Positions 33,242-44,670 of a stretch of DNA of 64,000 nt are shown here, one piece after another; within the stretch, counting starts at the first letter, position 1, and every line of letters begins with the position of its first letter. Below the pieces are notes generated by a model that did not search any database, was not told the DNA's origin, and was given only the letters and a program-made list of their open reading frames with translations. Position numbers and translations under genes: made by a program. This DNA comes from Paramyrothecium sp. XJ0827 (lineage: Eukaryota; Ascomycota; Sordariomycetes; Hypocreales; Stachybotryaceae), in contig JAJFPB010000008.1 of NCBI GenBank assembly GCA_020881915.1, forward strand, positions 2,046,001 to 2,110,000, in the 5' to 3' direction.

Positions 33242-35705
33242 TCACGATATCAAGCACTTCAGTTCCTCCACCCATGTCGTCCACACCCAAGTGGGCGAAA
33301 TTTTATTGATCGCCATCGAGATGTCCCATGCGGTACGTCCCATAGAATCACGCATCTGGGCATCTGCTCCAGCGCTAAGCAGAAACCTCACAGCGCTGGC
33401 CATTGACGTCCGAGCGAGTTCTTGGCCGGACGCCAAGGTGACGACGGCCATGATTGGTGTCAGCCCCAGACGCCCTGAAACAGAATTCACGTGGACGGCT
33501 GCTCCATGACGGAGCAGTAGTCCATGACGGAGCAGTAGCTCCACCGTGGCCGCCGGCTCCGGGCCTTGACAAGCTAGATGCAGAGTGGTATCGCCGAGCA
33601 CCTCGCTGGCCGGCACTTCAGCGCCGTCACGTCCAGAGATCTTTTCTATGTCGGTGTCCTCCTCCAGGCCTGTGGTGTGCATGGATGTCTGCTCGGAGGG
33701 TATGACTATGCGAGCGGTAATGTCAGCCCCAGCCCGGATGAGCATAACGAGGGCACGTCGCTTCGCCATGTACCGTCGCCAGATGTCCATGCGCTCCAGA
33801 CGGCTCTCCTGGGGAGGTCGCGTCTCGAGGAGCACGTGGAGCGGCATTCTCCCCGAACTATCAACAGGGTTGACGCTGATAATGCCCTGACCGTAGCTTA
33901 AGAGTACTTGGAGCCTGAAGCAGGTCTCAGCTTCGTACACAGCCCCTGACTTGCCGGCGGCATAGTGAAGAGCGGTGCATCCCGAATTGTCCGCTACGTT
34001 CAAATCCACGCCTTCGTGGCGCATCAATGCCTTGATCAATTGTGCTGTGGGCGTCTTGGCCGGCTGGCGGCAGAGGTGCATCAAAGGTGTTCTTCCGTCT
34101 GCATCGACGGCGTTGGGATCTGCGCCATGGGCGATCAAAAGGTCCATCAGGCTCGTCAGGGGCGAGGGTTTGAAGAATGAGATGTAAATATTGCTGCGAG
34201 CGTATATCCACCTCTGCTGGATCTCTCGGTAGAGCTGCGCAGTCAACGTGTGAAGGGGCCGGTTGCCCTGTTTGTCCAGGCTGCTGACGTCCGCGCCGAG
34301 CTCGATCAGGTGCGGGATCAACACCATTGCAACCTGGGCCCGGCTGCCAGTTTGACGCAAGCAGAATTGAAGCGGAGTGAGACCGTCGATAGGGGATTCG
34401 ATGGTGAATCCATGCTTAAGCAAGAGCTTGAGCTTGCGGATAGTATCATCGGGCACCAGCGGCTGGCCGTTATGCGGAGATTGGGCGTAGACGGTGGAGG
34501 CAACAAGATTGGCGAACAGGTCATCATGCAAAACTTCATGGAAACCTTCCAAGCGGCTGGCATCAAGATCAAGCAGCCGCCTCGACCTTGTGTATGGCGC
34601 ATGAGCATCTGCACCCCTATCAAGGAGAATCTCACAGATGTCTGCTGTGCCCGGCATCATAGTGGCTAGAAGGAGATACGGCGTGTAACACTCAATATGC
34701 TGCTCCAGGCTAATCACTGATGTATTGCCCGAGTTTGCATCGGCTCCATAGTCCAGCAGCATGCGGACCATTCGGACAGGAATCTCGCTGCCTGGGCTGT
34801 ATCAGTGACCGTACTTTGAAGTCATCCATAGTCCAACAATCCATTGACGTACCAGGCAATTTTGAGGCCGACCAGATGGCATAGTAAAGCAGATGTTCAC
34901 TCCGTTTGAGGGTTTTGTTGACTTCCACACCAGCCGCCAGCAGCAGCTGGAGCGCATCAGCATTTCCCGCTTCTATGGCCGCTACCGCTGCTGTGGAGCC
35001 GTCTGGAGCAACAACGTTGGGATCAGCACCAAGGTCGAGAAAGGCGCGAGTAGCGCTAGACTCAGCTCCCCATGATAAGCTGAATAGCAGTGGCGTGTAC
35101 TCCACGTCGTTATCCAGGCGGCTGCCGTGAGATATAAGCGTGTCCACGACTTCTGCTGTCTTTGCGAAATGAATGGGGAGCAGAGAGGCAGCGACGGCAA
35201 TATTCAAATAGGCGCGCACGTCTGCTGCTATTTTGGCGAAATGATTGGGGAGCAGAGAGGCCGCGACGGTAGCATTCACGTTGGCGCCCATGTCTAGGAA
35301 AAAGCGGACGACGTCTGTGTGGCCACTCAGGGAGGCAAGGTGCAAGAGCAGTAGGGGCAAAGGGGTCTCTCCCTTGATTTCGGTCCTTTTGGTCGGAAAA
35401 GTCATGGAATTAAGGAACGGCTTCAGGCTCTCGACCTCGTGAACTCTCTGTAGAGTAGAAATAGAGCCGTGCTCTGTGGCCCACCGCACGACGTCCTTCC
35501 TGGTGAGGGTGTCGTTGCCTTGGCCCTGCTCATCTTCGCTACTCTCGGCCGTTGACTTTGCCAAGGGCAATAGCCTTGTGTAGAGAGCTCGTGAAAAACA
35601 CTTTTCATACCGGCGGTTGGTCAGAAGGCAACGCGCGTGGTCCTGCAGGGGAATGTGGTTGACGATTTGGAGGATCAGTTCAGCTGGCAGGCCGCTGAGA
35701 TCCAT
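33242..35705 (-). CDS. F-box and ankyrin-repeat protein
   Basis: Two exons, 35705-34853 and 34791-33242, with a 61-bp intron, giving 800 aa. The N-terminus (LPAELILQIVNHIPLQDHARCL) is an F-box, which in known proteins binds Skp1 in an SCF ubiquitin ligase. The rest is ankyrin repeats (repeated G-A-D-x-N and T-P-L motifs) that would select the substrate. The join LPG|SEIPVRMVRMLLDYGADAN restores the frame. Two internal duplications are visible: about 70 bp near 35152-35290 and an exact 18-bp pair at 33503-33538. The stop at 33242 falls inside a GTGAGT, so a short extra 3' exon is possible. Soluble cytosolic or nuclear protein. Confidence 0.85.
33503..33538. repeat. Exact 18-bp tandem repeat inside ankyrin gene
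   Basis: Two identical, adjacent 18-base units (TCCATGACGGAGCAGTAG) at 33503-33520 and 33521-33538. In the minus-strand protein they encode LLLRHG twice, lengthening one ankyrin helix by six residues. Perfect identity points to a recent slippage event. Confidence 0.9.
35152..35290. repeat. About 70-bp tandem duplication inside ankyrin gene
   Basis: Two similar copies, starting near 35152 and 35221, share TGGGGAGCAGAGAGG and the bases around it. They encode VAASLLPNHFAK and VAASLLPIHFAK, an in-frame duplication of 23-24 residues in the ankyrin region. Confidence 0.75.
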
Positions 35706-36777
35706 GATGGTGAGGCGTTGTTGAGGTGGCGGTACGCTTGAATGAGCATATACTACGAGGAATGTCTCGGAATTCGCAGTGGTTGGTGCTAAGATTTGAG
35801 GAGCCCTGAATGAACAAAATGCGTAGAGACAAAACGATGCAAAGTGCAGCATGCCAGCATGTCAGCACGTCAGCACGTCAAGCTTCACGGAAAGAGTTGA
35901 GCCGCCTCGTAACACAATGACTAATCGTAGGACCACGTCGTCTAATCTTCGGAAATGTGCAAGTGTGGCGAGACACAGGCTCCGACAGGATTCCCGTAGT
36001 GCTGATACCTGAAGAAGGATTAAACCGACCATCATCTGCCTACGATCTGCTGTACAAGTCCTATTAGGCTAGGACTTTCATCAACTACGTCACAGGCTGG
36101 TAGGTGACCATGTGGGGGAGCTGACACTGGCGGAGCGAGCTAAGACGTTTTTGCAGTTCCTGTTGTTATAAATATCAACATGACCCCTGTCAGTTTCAGC
36201 CTTGCAATCCTGGTTCGGCATGGCCTTCAACTCACTGCGAGGCACAAAGGAACCCGATGCTCGTAGGCCCCCAAGCAAGCTACGTAATGCGTGTAGTACC
36301 GACACCGGGGTTGACCCCATCTCCCGTATTTCGTCGAATCCGCGGAGGCCGGGCCACGAGATCTTCGGACGATCGCCCAGACATACGCAGGGACAGGCAC
36401 ATCGAAGGGACAATTCTATTTCGGGCTGGACCAAATCTTTAATCTGACGACAATGGCTGCGGCGCAGACATTTTCCAAATCCTCGACTCTGTGCCTCTTG
36501 TCCAAATAGGCAATCTCTCGAAAAATCTGACGATTTGCCCCGACGATCACGGCTATCCTAATCCTTCACCATAATGTCGTCGCAGTGCCGGGCTTGGAAG
36601 ATTTTCGCTGGTAAAATTAGTTTGTATTACTGTAGGTACCAAATTAACATCTGACCTCATCTTGTTTGAGGCTCTTGCCACCGTCCAGGAAGTGCCGTGA
36701 CGACGCCTCACAAAGCGATGACGCCGTACCTTGCCCGGAACGTACACTCTCGATGGAGTCCTCAGACTCGAATCGAG

Positions 36778-36785
36778 TATATAAG
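36778..36785 (+). promoter_or_regulatory. TATA box of the secreted kinase-like gene
   Basis: TATATAAG lies 177 bases upstream of ATG 36962. The stretch between (about 36828-36860) is rich in CAA units, typical of unstructured leaders of well-expressed fungal genes. Confidence 0.5.
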
Positions 36786-36961
36786 TCCCTTCAATTCTTC
36801 AACAATGAATTCTATCTCATTCTCAGCAACAACCAACAACAACAACCAAACAACAACGTCGCTCAGACACAAAGCTTCCACGCCCTTTTGCCCGGCTCGT
36901 GATCTAGTACACGATCCAGAAACACTGATTTCAAACTCACCATTCCCACACAACAAACACA

Positions 36962-37731
36962 ATGCTTTTCAGCTCTGCAGTTATCGGGCTTCTCAGCCTC
37001 GCCGCGAGCCCTCTGCAGGGTCTTGTGGATGTGAGTACACAGCAGCAGCAGCCGATATCTAGTATAGCTTTTGATAACTAATTGATCTCTCCCAGGCTCG
37101 GCCCATGAGCAAAGCAGTATCGGCTGTGCAGGCCCGCGCCGTGGAGTTTGACTGGGATACACCCCCAAAGATCAAGCTCAGCGACGTCGCGGACGCTAGT
37201 ATCGGCGACATCAAGAGGCTGCCGGCTTCCAACGACGCCATGAAGGGTATCTACGGAAACGACTGGTTTATCATCCTCCGCGAAGATGACGGCGATATCG
37301 AGACGGAGCTCAAGGTCTACAAGGCGATTGACGGTCAAGAAATTGCCCCTGCGGTCGTGGCCCTGATCGTTGAGGACGACGACGATGAGAAGGTTGTCGG
37401 CCTTGCCACGCAGTTCGTCGACGGTGGCCGACCTACTGCTGAGGACCGCCAGGCCGCCGATGACCTCATGACCAAGCTCCATGATGCGGGCTTCGCTCAC
37501 ACCGACCCCCACAAGTGGAACTGGATCAAGGCCGACAAGCTGTACCTGATCGACTTTGAGGGTGCTGTCGAGGGCCCCAGCGACGAGCAGAAGAACCAGG
37601 ACTTCCAGGCTATCAAGGATCACATCGGCGGCGACGCCCCGGCCAAGACGGTCGGCGGAGGCGAAGACGACGACGATATCATTGACATTCCCATCATCGA
37701 CGATATCATTGATGGGATCACTAAGAACTAA
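36962..37731 (+). CDS. Secreted minimal kinase-like protein
   Basis: Two exons, 36962-37030 and 37096-37731, with a 65-bp intron, giving 234 aa. Exon 1 is almost exactly a signal peptide (MLFSSAVIGLLSLAASPLQG). Residues 150-180 carry a kinase-type catalytic core: H158-x-D160-x4-N165 (HTDPHKWN) followed by LIDFE at 174-178, where D176 would be the metal-binding Asp of the DFG position. N-terminal to this, an ETELKVYKAI helix and a hinge-like GLATQFVDGG segment fit a reduced N-lobe, but I see no Gly-rich loop or clear VAIK lysine. The C-terminus is very acidic, with repeats of DDI and IID. It could be a secreted pseudokinase or a small atypical kinase. No such function is proven. Promoter has a TATA box at 36778. 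Confidence 0.8.
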
Positions 37732-39454
37732 GTTATGAAATCTCACTTTTGGGTTGCAGCTGGTCTTGCCGAAGGATTCTCGAAGCCGGTTGGCTAGCAG
37801 CTGTCCCATCTATCTGAGAGTTCTTTGTATAACTCATGTACGCTAGCTTTTGAGTCATGTAAAATATGTAGTTATTAGCGATGAATTCCAATACGAAGCG
37901 CCAGGCGCGTTCAACATATTTTAGCATTGCACTGCACTTCAGATTCTCTAGTCTACGTGCCGCCTTGTTTAAGTAATGAAACAGATGCTCAGCATCTAAG
38001 CTCATTAGCTACCATCCAACCTCAAGTAATGCTTTGGAGGGACGTAAATATAATCAACTGTTCTATTGCCCAAAAGCTGCCGCCATTGTAGTGAATTTTT
38101 CAAAAGTTTGTGGGATGGTGTTGAAATCTCGAAGAAAGCACGGGGCTATACCTCGCTGTTTGAAGAAAACAATCTGCATAATTAGGACAAATAATCCAAG
38201 ATGAAAATCAAATCAGGCATATGTACAGTATATCGTGTATCCTGTTTACGCCAGCTGCAAAGTCGGCCTCACCAAGGGTTGAGGCAGTGTAGGGTAGCCA
38301 ACATCAGAGGGCAAGCTAAATCCGAGGAAGAGAATGTCAATTCCATACAACTTTTATGCATACAATATTCCCGATCAAGTATGGAAGAGTTTTTCATGAT
38401 AGATGTAATAGAACTTTGAAAAGTAATTAGGCCGATTTGTGTTTGTAAGGACTGAATTGAACTGAAAATTATACCACCCCCTGCAGCATAGGTAGATATC
38501 CCTCTTGATCCTGTTCTCAATGACGAATTTCCAAGGCCTCCGAATCACCAGTACAATAAATAGAGAGGGGATACTTGATACTGAAGTCACCATCCACCAA
38601 CCCCCCACCTTCTTCATCAGCTTCAGCAGCCAGATTACATTGGATGTATTTTATGAGCCACTGACAGACTTTTTGCCGGAAAAACTGAGCGGTCGAAAGT
38701 GAGTCTTTCTTTGTATATGAAGATTACGGTGGAAGGCGAATTATGTATTTCCAATTTTACCCCGCTTCGTTAATGAACTTGCAGGGTTGCCTGTGGGCTG
38801 AGTGGTTGTGCAATGCTAACATCATAGGAAACAAGTTACACCAGACCATTGTGCTTGTGTTTCTGGGTATTATCAACCTGCGACTAATTAAGCTCGAAGC
38901 TCTTGCGCATCTGTTGCGTTCCGAGGTCCTCACAAATAAACGGAATACCGGAGACCCAATGCTTAGGTGTAGTCTAGTGCGCTATTGGCTTTACGCCACT
39001 GGGCGAAATAAATTGTGTGTGTGTATGTATGCATACAAGTAATTCTTGGAACTTAGGTGCCTTCATTCCTACCAAACGGTCGAGAACAATACAATAATAG
39101 CAATCATGTGATGCATGAAGACTATGGCGTAAGCGTCGAAGGTCGTTTACTTACAAATGTGAACGCTTGCAAGTTATCGCAGGTCGTAGCTCTTCCGTCT
39201 ACTCTAAGAAAGGTTTGCCGCGTGTGACACTCGACACATTCTCTCGGCACAAGTGAACTCGCTGTGGTTCTCAGGTTGAGATGTGCAAGCGACTTTTGAT
39301 TTAAATCTCCTGACTTTGCTTACATCATAATAATTCAACGGCTTTTCTAAGCACGAGGTCTATATAATAATCAGTGAAGTCCATTTTTGTTGTCTAATCA
39401 TCATTACACACCGTTGTCGCTTCTTATGCCATATTCTCTATAACTCCCCACACC
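37732..39454. other. AT-richer gene-poor stretch
   Basis: About 1.7 kb without a supportable gene. Short frames on both strands show no domain. The first part will contain the 3' UTR of the kinase-like gene. Confidence 0.4.
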
Positions 39455-39796
39455 ATGGGTATTGGGGACCTCCTGAGTTCGATGAAGCAGCCTACAAGGA
39501 GAGGGTGAAGAACCTGCCCCTTGGAGAGCTGATCAGTCGCGTCAATGAAAAGAAAACGCAGATTAATCTATGGCCATGTCGTTGCGGGAAGGTTCTTCGC
39601 TATCCCAACTGGTGGCATCAGTCTGGTGGAGTCAGCCTACGGTGGTCGCAAATTTGATGTGGCACAGCAGAAGCTCCACATAGTAAACGCCGAACTCGAA
39701 GGGCATGTACCAAACATCCCCCAGTGCAGAGGACGGCCTAAATTTATATGGGAAGAACTTCCCCACACCCAAAAACATTTCTCAACAAGCACCTAA
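39455..39796 (+). pseudogene. Frameshifted relic of a small fungal gene
   Basis: Three reading frames in turn carry pieces of what looks like one protein. An ATG at 39455 opens MGIGDLL then hits a stop at 39506. The next frame has FDEAAYKERVKNLPLGELI over about 39479-39540. A third frame from 39545 has IPTGGISLVESAYGGRKFDV and then AQQKLHIVNAELEGH. I recall the order of these motifs (an E-x-F-D-E start, a YK-R helix, then TGG-SL and SAYG-R with V-A-x-x-K-L) from a family of unnamed fungal proteins. At least two frameshifts within about 100 bases make a working gene unlikely unless the assembly is wrong; one shift falls in an A-rich run near 39547-39556. Confidence 0.45.
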
Positions 39797-39904
39797 GAGG
39801 CAGATGTTTTCGCTCGGAAATTAAGTCGTCGAACTCACCATGTGGATCTAACTAGGATGCGAGAATGATTTTCAATAAACAATTGGACTGTATGAGATTG
39901 TAGG

Positions 39905-40300
39905 TTATCTATAGCAAAGTCGCAAGTAGTAATTCAGGATCAGACAGATCATACCAACGCAGGGTGCTAAGCATGACAAGAGGCATTCCATAGTACTTCC
40001 ATATCCCAGACGATTCTCCTGTGGTCTGTTGCTCCATTTGCGTACCGAACGTAGAGTCACGGAGGACGACACAGGGCTCCACCGTACAGCTGTCGCGCAA
40101 GGTTTTGCCATTCTCTTCCAACACCATTGATACCTGGTACCGCTTTATGGTCAGTCCGCATTTTGCAGCCAGCCCATCTAATCCTTGTAGCTTAGAAACT
40201 GTATAAAGTCGTCGACTATACCACCAGCAAATGTCTCCTTATCAGCCTCATGCAAGGAATACTTCCCGTGCCATAGCTGCCCGAGTTGCAATGTTATGCT
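39905..40300 (-). other. Possible coding fragments, unassigned
   Basis: Two minus-strand segments look protein-like but do not join cleanly. About 40296-40178 gives LGQLWHGKYSLHEADKETFA and ends in a stop. A second frame from about 40190 to 39905 continues with GLTIKRYQVSMVLEENGKTL. Either a short intron or a frameshift separates them. I do not recognise the family. Confidence 0.25.
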
Positions 40301-40350
40301 CGGTACAAATAATTATTCGTGGGTCAGACTCGGCCGAATACCCTTCTGTA

Positions 40351-41088
40351 TTAATCCTCCTCAGTGAGGAGCCGTTGTAAGAGAACAACTGCTATGTGAT
40401 GTACAATCCAAGCCCATTGTCCAGTAACAACATGCTCTCGCCAACGATGGCCACACGTACACCGACGGGAAAAGATCGTATTTTCCTCGCTGTAGTCAAA
40501 GTCCAAACACGGACAGCTACTTTCTCGACACGTGTCAATCTGATGTAGCTTTGTCTTTATATTTCCTTCGCCATCCCGATTCTTGAGTTGAGGGTACATC
40601 TCTCCTGCCATCTCTTCAAAAAGCCACTCCACCATATCCCAATCTACCCCCTCCTGCGGTACTTGTGTATGCTGATAGTCATTATGCCCACAATCCTCGC
40701 AGATCGATTGCGAGTGCTGTCGGTAATCCTTACATTTGCACGTGTTGACGCCGCATGGCTCCATCTCGAGCAGGTCAGTCTTCAGCTGCGCATTTTTGCT
40801 GCGGTGCTGCTTCGTCTGGTAGCGGGCTCCCGCCATCGCGAGGGCAATAGCAGAAAGGGCGGTTTGGATTTTATCTTCTTGGGAAGCGCGTTCGTCCGCG
40901 ACTATCTGCACAATCTTATCAATTGCAGAGGCGCCCTGACCGGGGGTTCTTGAAACTGAAGAAGCGGAGACATCAGAGGTGAGGGAACCATGGGCAGCAT
41001 CTGATGAAAAGTGCTTAATAGCACCTGTAGTGACATGTGCGAGATAGCTCGCTATGATATCAGAGGCGTGGTCGCTTAGCCAGTCCAT
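40351..41088 (-). CDS. Protein with two tandem Cys/His metal-binding modules
   Basis: Single-exon frame, 245 aa from ATG 41088; the open frame upstream begins only with TTG at 41235. After a Ser-rich N-terminus and an Ala-rich helix comes module 1: C112, C117, C119, C130, C133, H135, H140. Module 2 is C187, C192, C194, C210, C212, H214, H219. Both share the plan C-x4-C-x-C-x2-aromatic, a spacer, C-x1-2-C-G-H-x4-H, so each probably binds one or more zinc ions. The plan recalls C-x-C...C-G-H motifs in FAM221-type proteins, but I cannot assign a family. No signal peptide. Function unknown. Confidence 0.7.
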   Translation of the reverse strand: MDWLSDHASDIIASYLAHVTTGAIKHFSSDAAHGSLTSDVSASSVSRTPGQGASAIDKIVQIVADERASQEDKIQTALSAIALAMAGARYQTKQHRSKNAQLKTDLLEMEPCGVNTCKCKDYRQHSQSICEDCGHNDYQHTQVPQEGVDWDMVEWLFEEMAGEMYPQLKNRDGEGNIKTKLHQIDTCRESSCPCLDFDYSEENTIFSRRCTCGHRWREHVVTGQWAWIVHHIAVVLLQRLLTEED

Positions 41089-41409
41089 AGCGATGAGCTC
41101 GAGCCGCCGAGAGTTATAGGAGCTAACAGGTAACAAAAATATATGAGTAGCAGAAGCTAAGCAGTGGTTATATTGTTGTGGAAATAGATACGAAATGAAA
41201 GAGTTTACAGATTCACTGGGTGCAGCGGGCTTCAATCGACTTGGTTTTATATTTTCGGGCCATCACCGTTTGGCTTTCTATCATATGCCGCAGGCTCAGA
41301 GTGTCACGGACGCGAATTTAATAGCCACTCCAATAAATTATTTTCTAGACATGCCACTATTTGGCCGAGGCTCATGACTTCAATATTGTTGGAATATTAA
41401 GCTTTAAAT

Positions 41410-41453
41410 AATAACTCCTAGGGTGGGCTCAACAGCACTTTACCCTAGTTATT
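41410..41453. repeat. Imperfect inverted repeat (hairpin)
   Basis: AATAACTCCTAGGGT at 41410-41424 is matched by ACCCTAGTTATT at 41442-41453, its reverse complement apart from a 3-base insertion, with a 17-base loop. It lies in the 1.6-kb gene-poor region between 41089 and 42681, where I otherwise see no gene. Confidence 0.5.
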
Positions 41454-42681
41454 CGCGACGTGGATTAAATGGGACCCTATTTCAGGCCATTCATCATGCT
41501 TTTGGACCTAATGTAGGCCCACCTCTTGTCCGGAGAGATCGTCACGTATCAAATAACACAACACGCCATTAAATGCACCTCAAAACCATTGCAGACATTT
41601 CTTTCACATTTTAGCTCTATTGGTTAGAGTAGTGGGAGGTGAATCGAGAATCCAGATGTTAGAATATCTCATCTTTGCACTAAATGGGTGCTTCCCTCCG
41701 CTTTTCTTCTCTCACTCCGGAACGTATTCGAGGTTGGAGAGGGGCGTCCGCATATTGTCGGGGGAGGGGAGGGGTGAAGGCATTGCGCTTATACTTAAAG
41801 TCACCCGACTTGAATGCCATGAGAGACAGAATGGTACCGGGTGATTAGGGATGCATAGTGGGCTTTTAGTCCTTGTAGCGAGCCATGCCGGCGACGACGT
41901 ACGTGGCGGCCTGCTATCTTGAGCTTAAGTCCATCTATGAACCTACTATTGATGAGCTCTACTCTCTCACAGACGAGGATGTTGCCGAAGCTCAGCAAAG
42001 CGCGAGTTCCATTTACCCCTCGTCTTTCATTGTTATAAGAAGTACGTTCTATGGACCAGCCTAGGTAAGGACATTACCTCAAGAATAAAGACTACATCGA
42101 GAGGACGTATTGCTTATACGCCAATACTGTAGAGGAAAGCAGACAGATTGATTTGCCGGTGTACGGCGTTTGATGGCGTTTAGACTAGGATGCATGAAGC
42201 TAATTTGGAAGATTGTTGTTTTGGTGTCCGTGTGTGCGTGTGTTTGTGTTCTGACAAAGGCCGGAGAAGACAATAATAGACACTGGTCGGAGATCCTGCT
42301 TGGACTCGAGAACCCTGATATGTCGAGCCGCCTCAAATATGTCATGGCAGACCCAGCATGATCAAGTAGGTCGCGTACAATAGCAGCATTTGATGACAAC
42401 GAAGCGAGCCAATTCAAAGCTTCTGTTTTTGGTGCAGCACGAACATCTGCCTTTTTTTGCTGGCCGCTTCGCATGCCTCCCCTGACAGGATGAGGCCTAA
42501 CTAAATAAGGTATTTGCTGCCAATTGCACGTGAACGTGGCAGAATTTGTCAACGGCGCCCATTTAGTGGATCATCCTTATTTAGACACATTGTGGGTCTA
42601 CTCGATTTTACCCACCTGCAACCTTTCCTTGAGCCTGCTGTCAAACCAAACAAACGTTCTTCCTCAAATCAATTTGTGTCG

Positions 42682-44571
42682 ATGTATCGCCCGGCTCCGC
42701 CGCGGCCCAAGAAGACCCAGATTGTCCGGACTCGGACAGGATGTCGCCATTGTCGCGCCCAGCGGAAGAGGGTAAGATTGACACCCTTACGACCACCAAG
42801 AAATGGACTGACCGACACCTGATGCCTAGTGTGATGAGAGTAAACCATCGTGTGGAGCTTGCACTCGGGCTGGAGTCCAATGCGAAGCCATACCGCAGAA
42901 GTTCAGCTTCCGCAGCGTTGCTTTCGCAGATGCTTCGCTCGAAGAAAAAACACCGTCTGCAGTATCGAAGAGACACCGTAGAGAACCGTCTTCAGGGTCC
43001 GAGGCCAATGCAGGATGGCCCGCTCCATTTGCGAGGACTGCACTCTCCACCCGGTCGATTACGAACACGGGCCGACTAGGAACAAGCACACAGCTTTCGC
43101 CAGTAAATTCTCGAGAACTTATCCATCGGACGTCTTCATCCCAAGCAACGCCATTGATGAGAAGCTTATCTCTCGACAAGCAGAGCTTCTATATGCATAT
43201 ATGGAATGGCCATTGTACTCCTGCTCTGAATTCCGTATTTCAAGAACTTGGGCGCATGAGCGAACTGTCACCTGTTCTCTGTGATTCCATGATGGCTTTA
43301 GCCGCTTGCCATCTGAGCCGAATGATTCCTCAGCAAAAAGCACAAGGGTCTTTTGAACCTTCGGAGTTCTTTGCTCGGCCGGAGCAAAATCATCAAATTC
43401 TCAGCTACGACTTTTACAGCCACGCCCTGCGACATATCGGGCAACTGATACAGAAGCCTGAGGATGGCAGGATTGTCCTGACAGTCCTCATCTTATTTGC
43501 CTATTTGGAGTCTTTAACAAGCAACTTTCCGGGTTTCCAATTGCATTCTCAAGGCATTGACAGGTTCCTTGCGTCCCAATCAGCTTGTACCGGCATCTCC
43601 ATACGACTTCTTCCGGCGTGGACGCAGGCTAAAATGCACAATTGGTGGCGAAGATTCCATTTCAGCACGCCTCGTCATCATTGCAAAGCACCTCCCATCC
43701 TCGTTGACCCCGAGTTGCGATTACACTGGGACAACATAGATGGACGACGATCATTCATCCTCGCAAGTCTCTGTGAGATGCAGCGACTTATCTCCTACGA
43801 AGTCGCTCTCCGCTTGCAAGATGTGGATGTAGAGTCCTTGCCCCTCGGAGGCGAGATACAGTGGTCTACTTTGGATGATGGCGTTGGCCCAGCTTTGGTC
43901 ACAGAGCCTCGAACGCTTTGGAGACGCAAGAGACAATTCTTGATGATTGGTATGCGAGTTTGCCAGTCGCAGACTTGGCTATTGAAACATTAGATGCAGA
44001 AGATGTTGCTTTTGCCAGCTTGGACGACCCATTGCATCCTCTCAAGTTCTTGTCTCATGCGGCGGCAATGAATTATGCTTATTATCTTGTCGCCCGAATC
44101 TTGCTTGGCCTTAATTTCCCAGGCCGTCTGAAACATCGCCCCGATCTAATAAACAAGGACATCCATGATCAGATTTTACTACTCCTCCGGATTGCTACTG
44201 GAATCAGCTGGGACGACTGCAAACGCCTCAACGTCTACACTGTTGGGCTCTCGGGCTTGTTGTTGATGTGTGGTCTTTGCTTGAACAATCTCACGTTCAC
44301 GTCCTGGATTCAGGATTGGCTAGAGCAGCGTTTCCGGGAGGGCACACTGGAAGAGGGGAGCTTCCCCTTGCTCCAAAGCATCCAGGTTCTTCGGTGCGTA
44401 AACGAAGAGCGGAGGAGAGGTTGTGACGTCTTTGGAGTTTACCGTGACGTCGATGACGGAGGAGGGACAGGTAAGTATAAGTCTTACAACAGCCAGGCCT
44501 TCACGTCCGTTCTGATACACGGGAAATATATTGCTACGGGGTCACTGTACTGTCGGCATATATCTCTGTAA
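42682..44571 (+). CDS. Zn2Cys6 transcription factor near the aromatic genes
   Basis: Exon 1 (42682-42771) encodes the first half of a Zn2Cys6 finger and exon 2 starts at 42830. Joined, the finger reads C-x2-C-x6-C-x6-C-x2-C-x6-C (GCRHCRAQRKR|CDESKPSCGACTRAGVQC). A Ser-rich linker and a fungal-specific regulatory domain follow. Continuity needs a third exon from about 43905; I place a 44-bp intron at 43861-43904 with a weak donor (GTGGTC), giving GGEIQ|ASNALETQE before ILDDWYASLP. A GTAAGT at 44471 suggests a further 3' intron, so the true C-terminus may differ from the stop at 44571. The gene lies about 1.1 kb from the hydroxyquinol dioxygenase start with convergent orientation and is a candidate regulator of that pathway. 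Confidence 0.75.
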
Positions 44572-44670
44572 AGGTCGTGCATGGCTAGGAGGGCAATTTA
44601 AATGATGTGTAGAATTCCTTCATAACCTGCATTAATGGATGCTTCGTGGGCAGCACCAAGAGGATATTCA

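Noticed and set aside
37078..37809. Minus-strand frame of 243 codons over the kinase-like gene
   Set aside because: It is a mirror of the well-supported plus-strand exon with signal peptide, intron and kinase motifs, and has no domain of its own.
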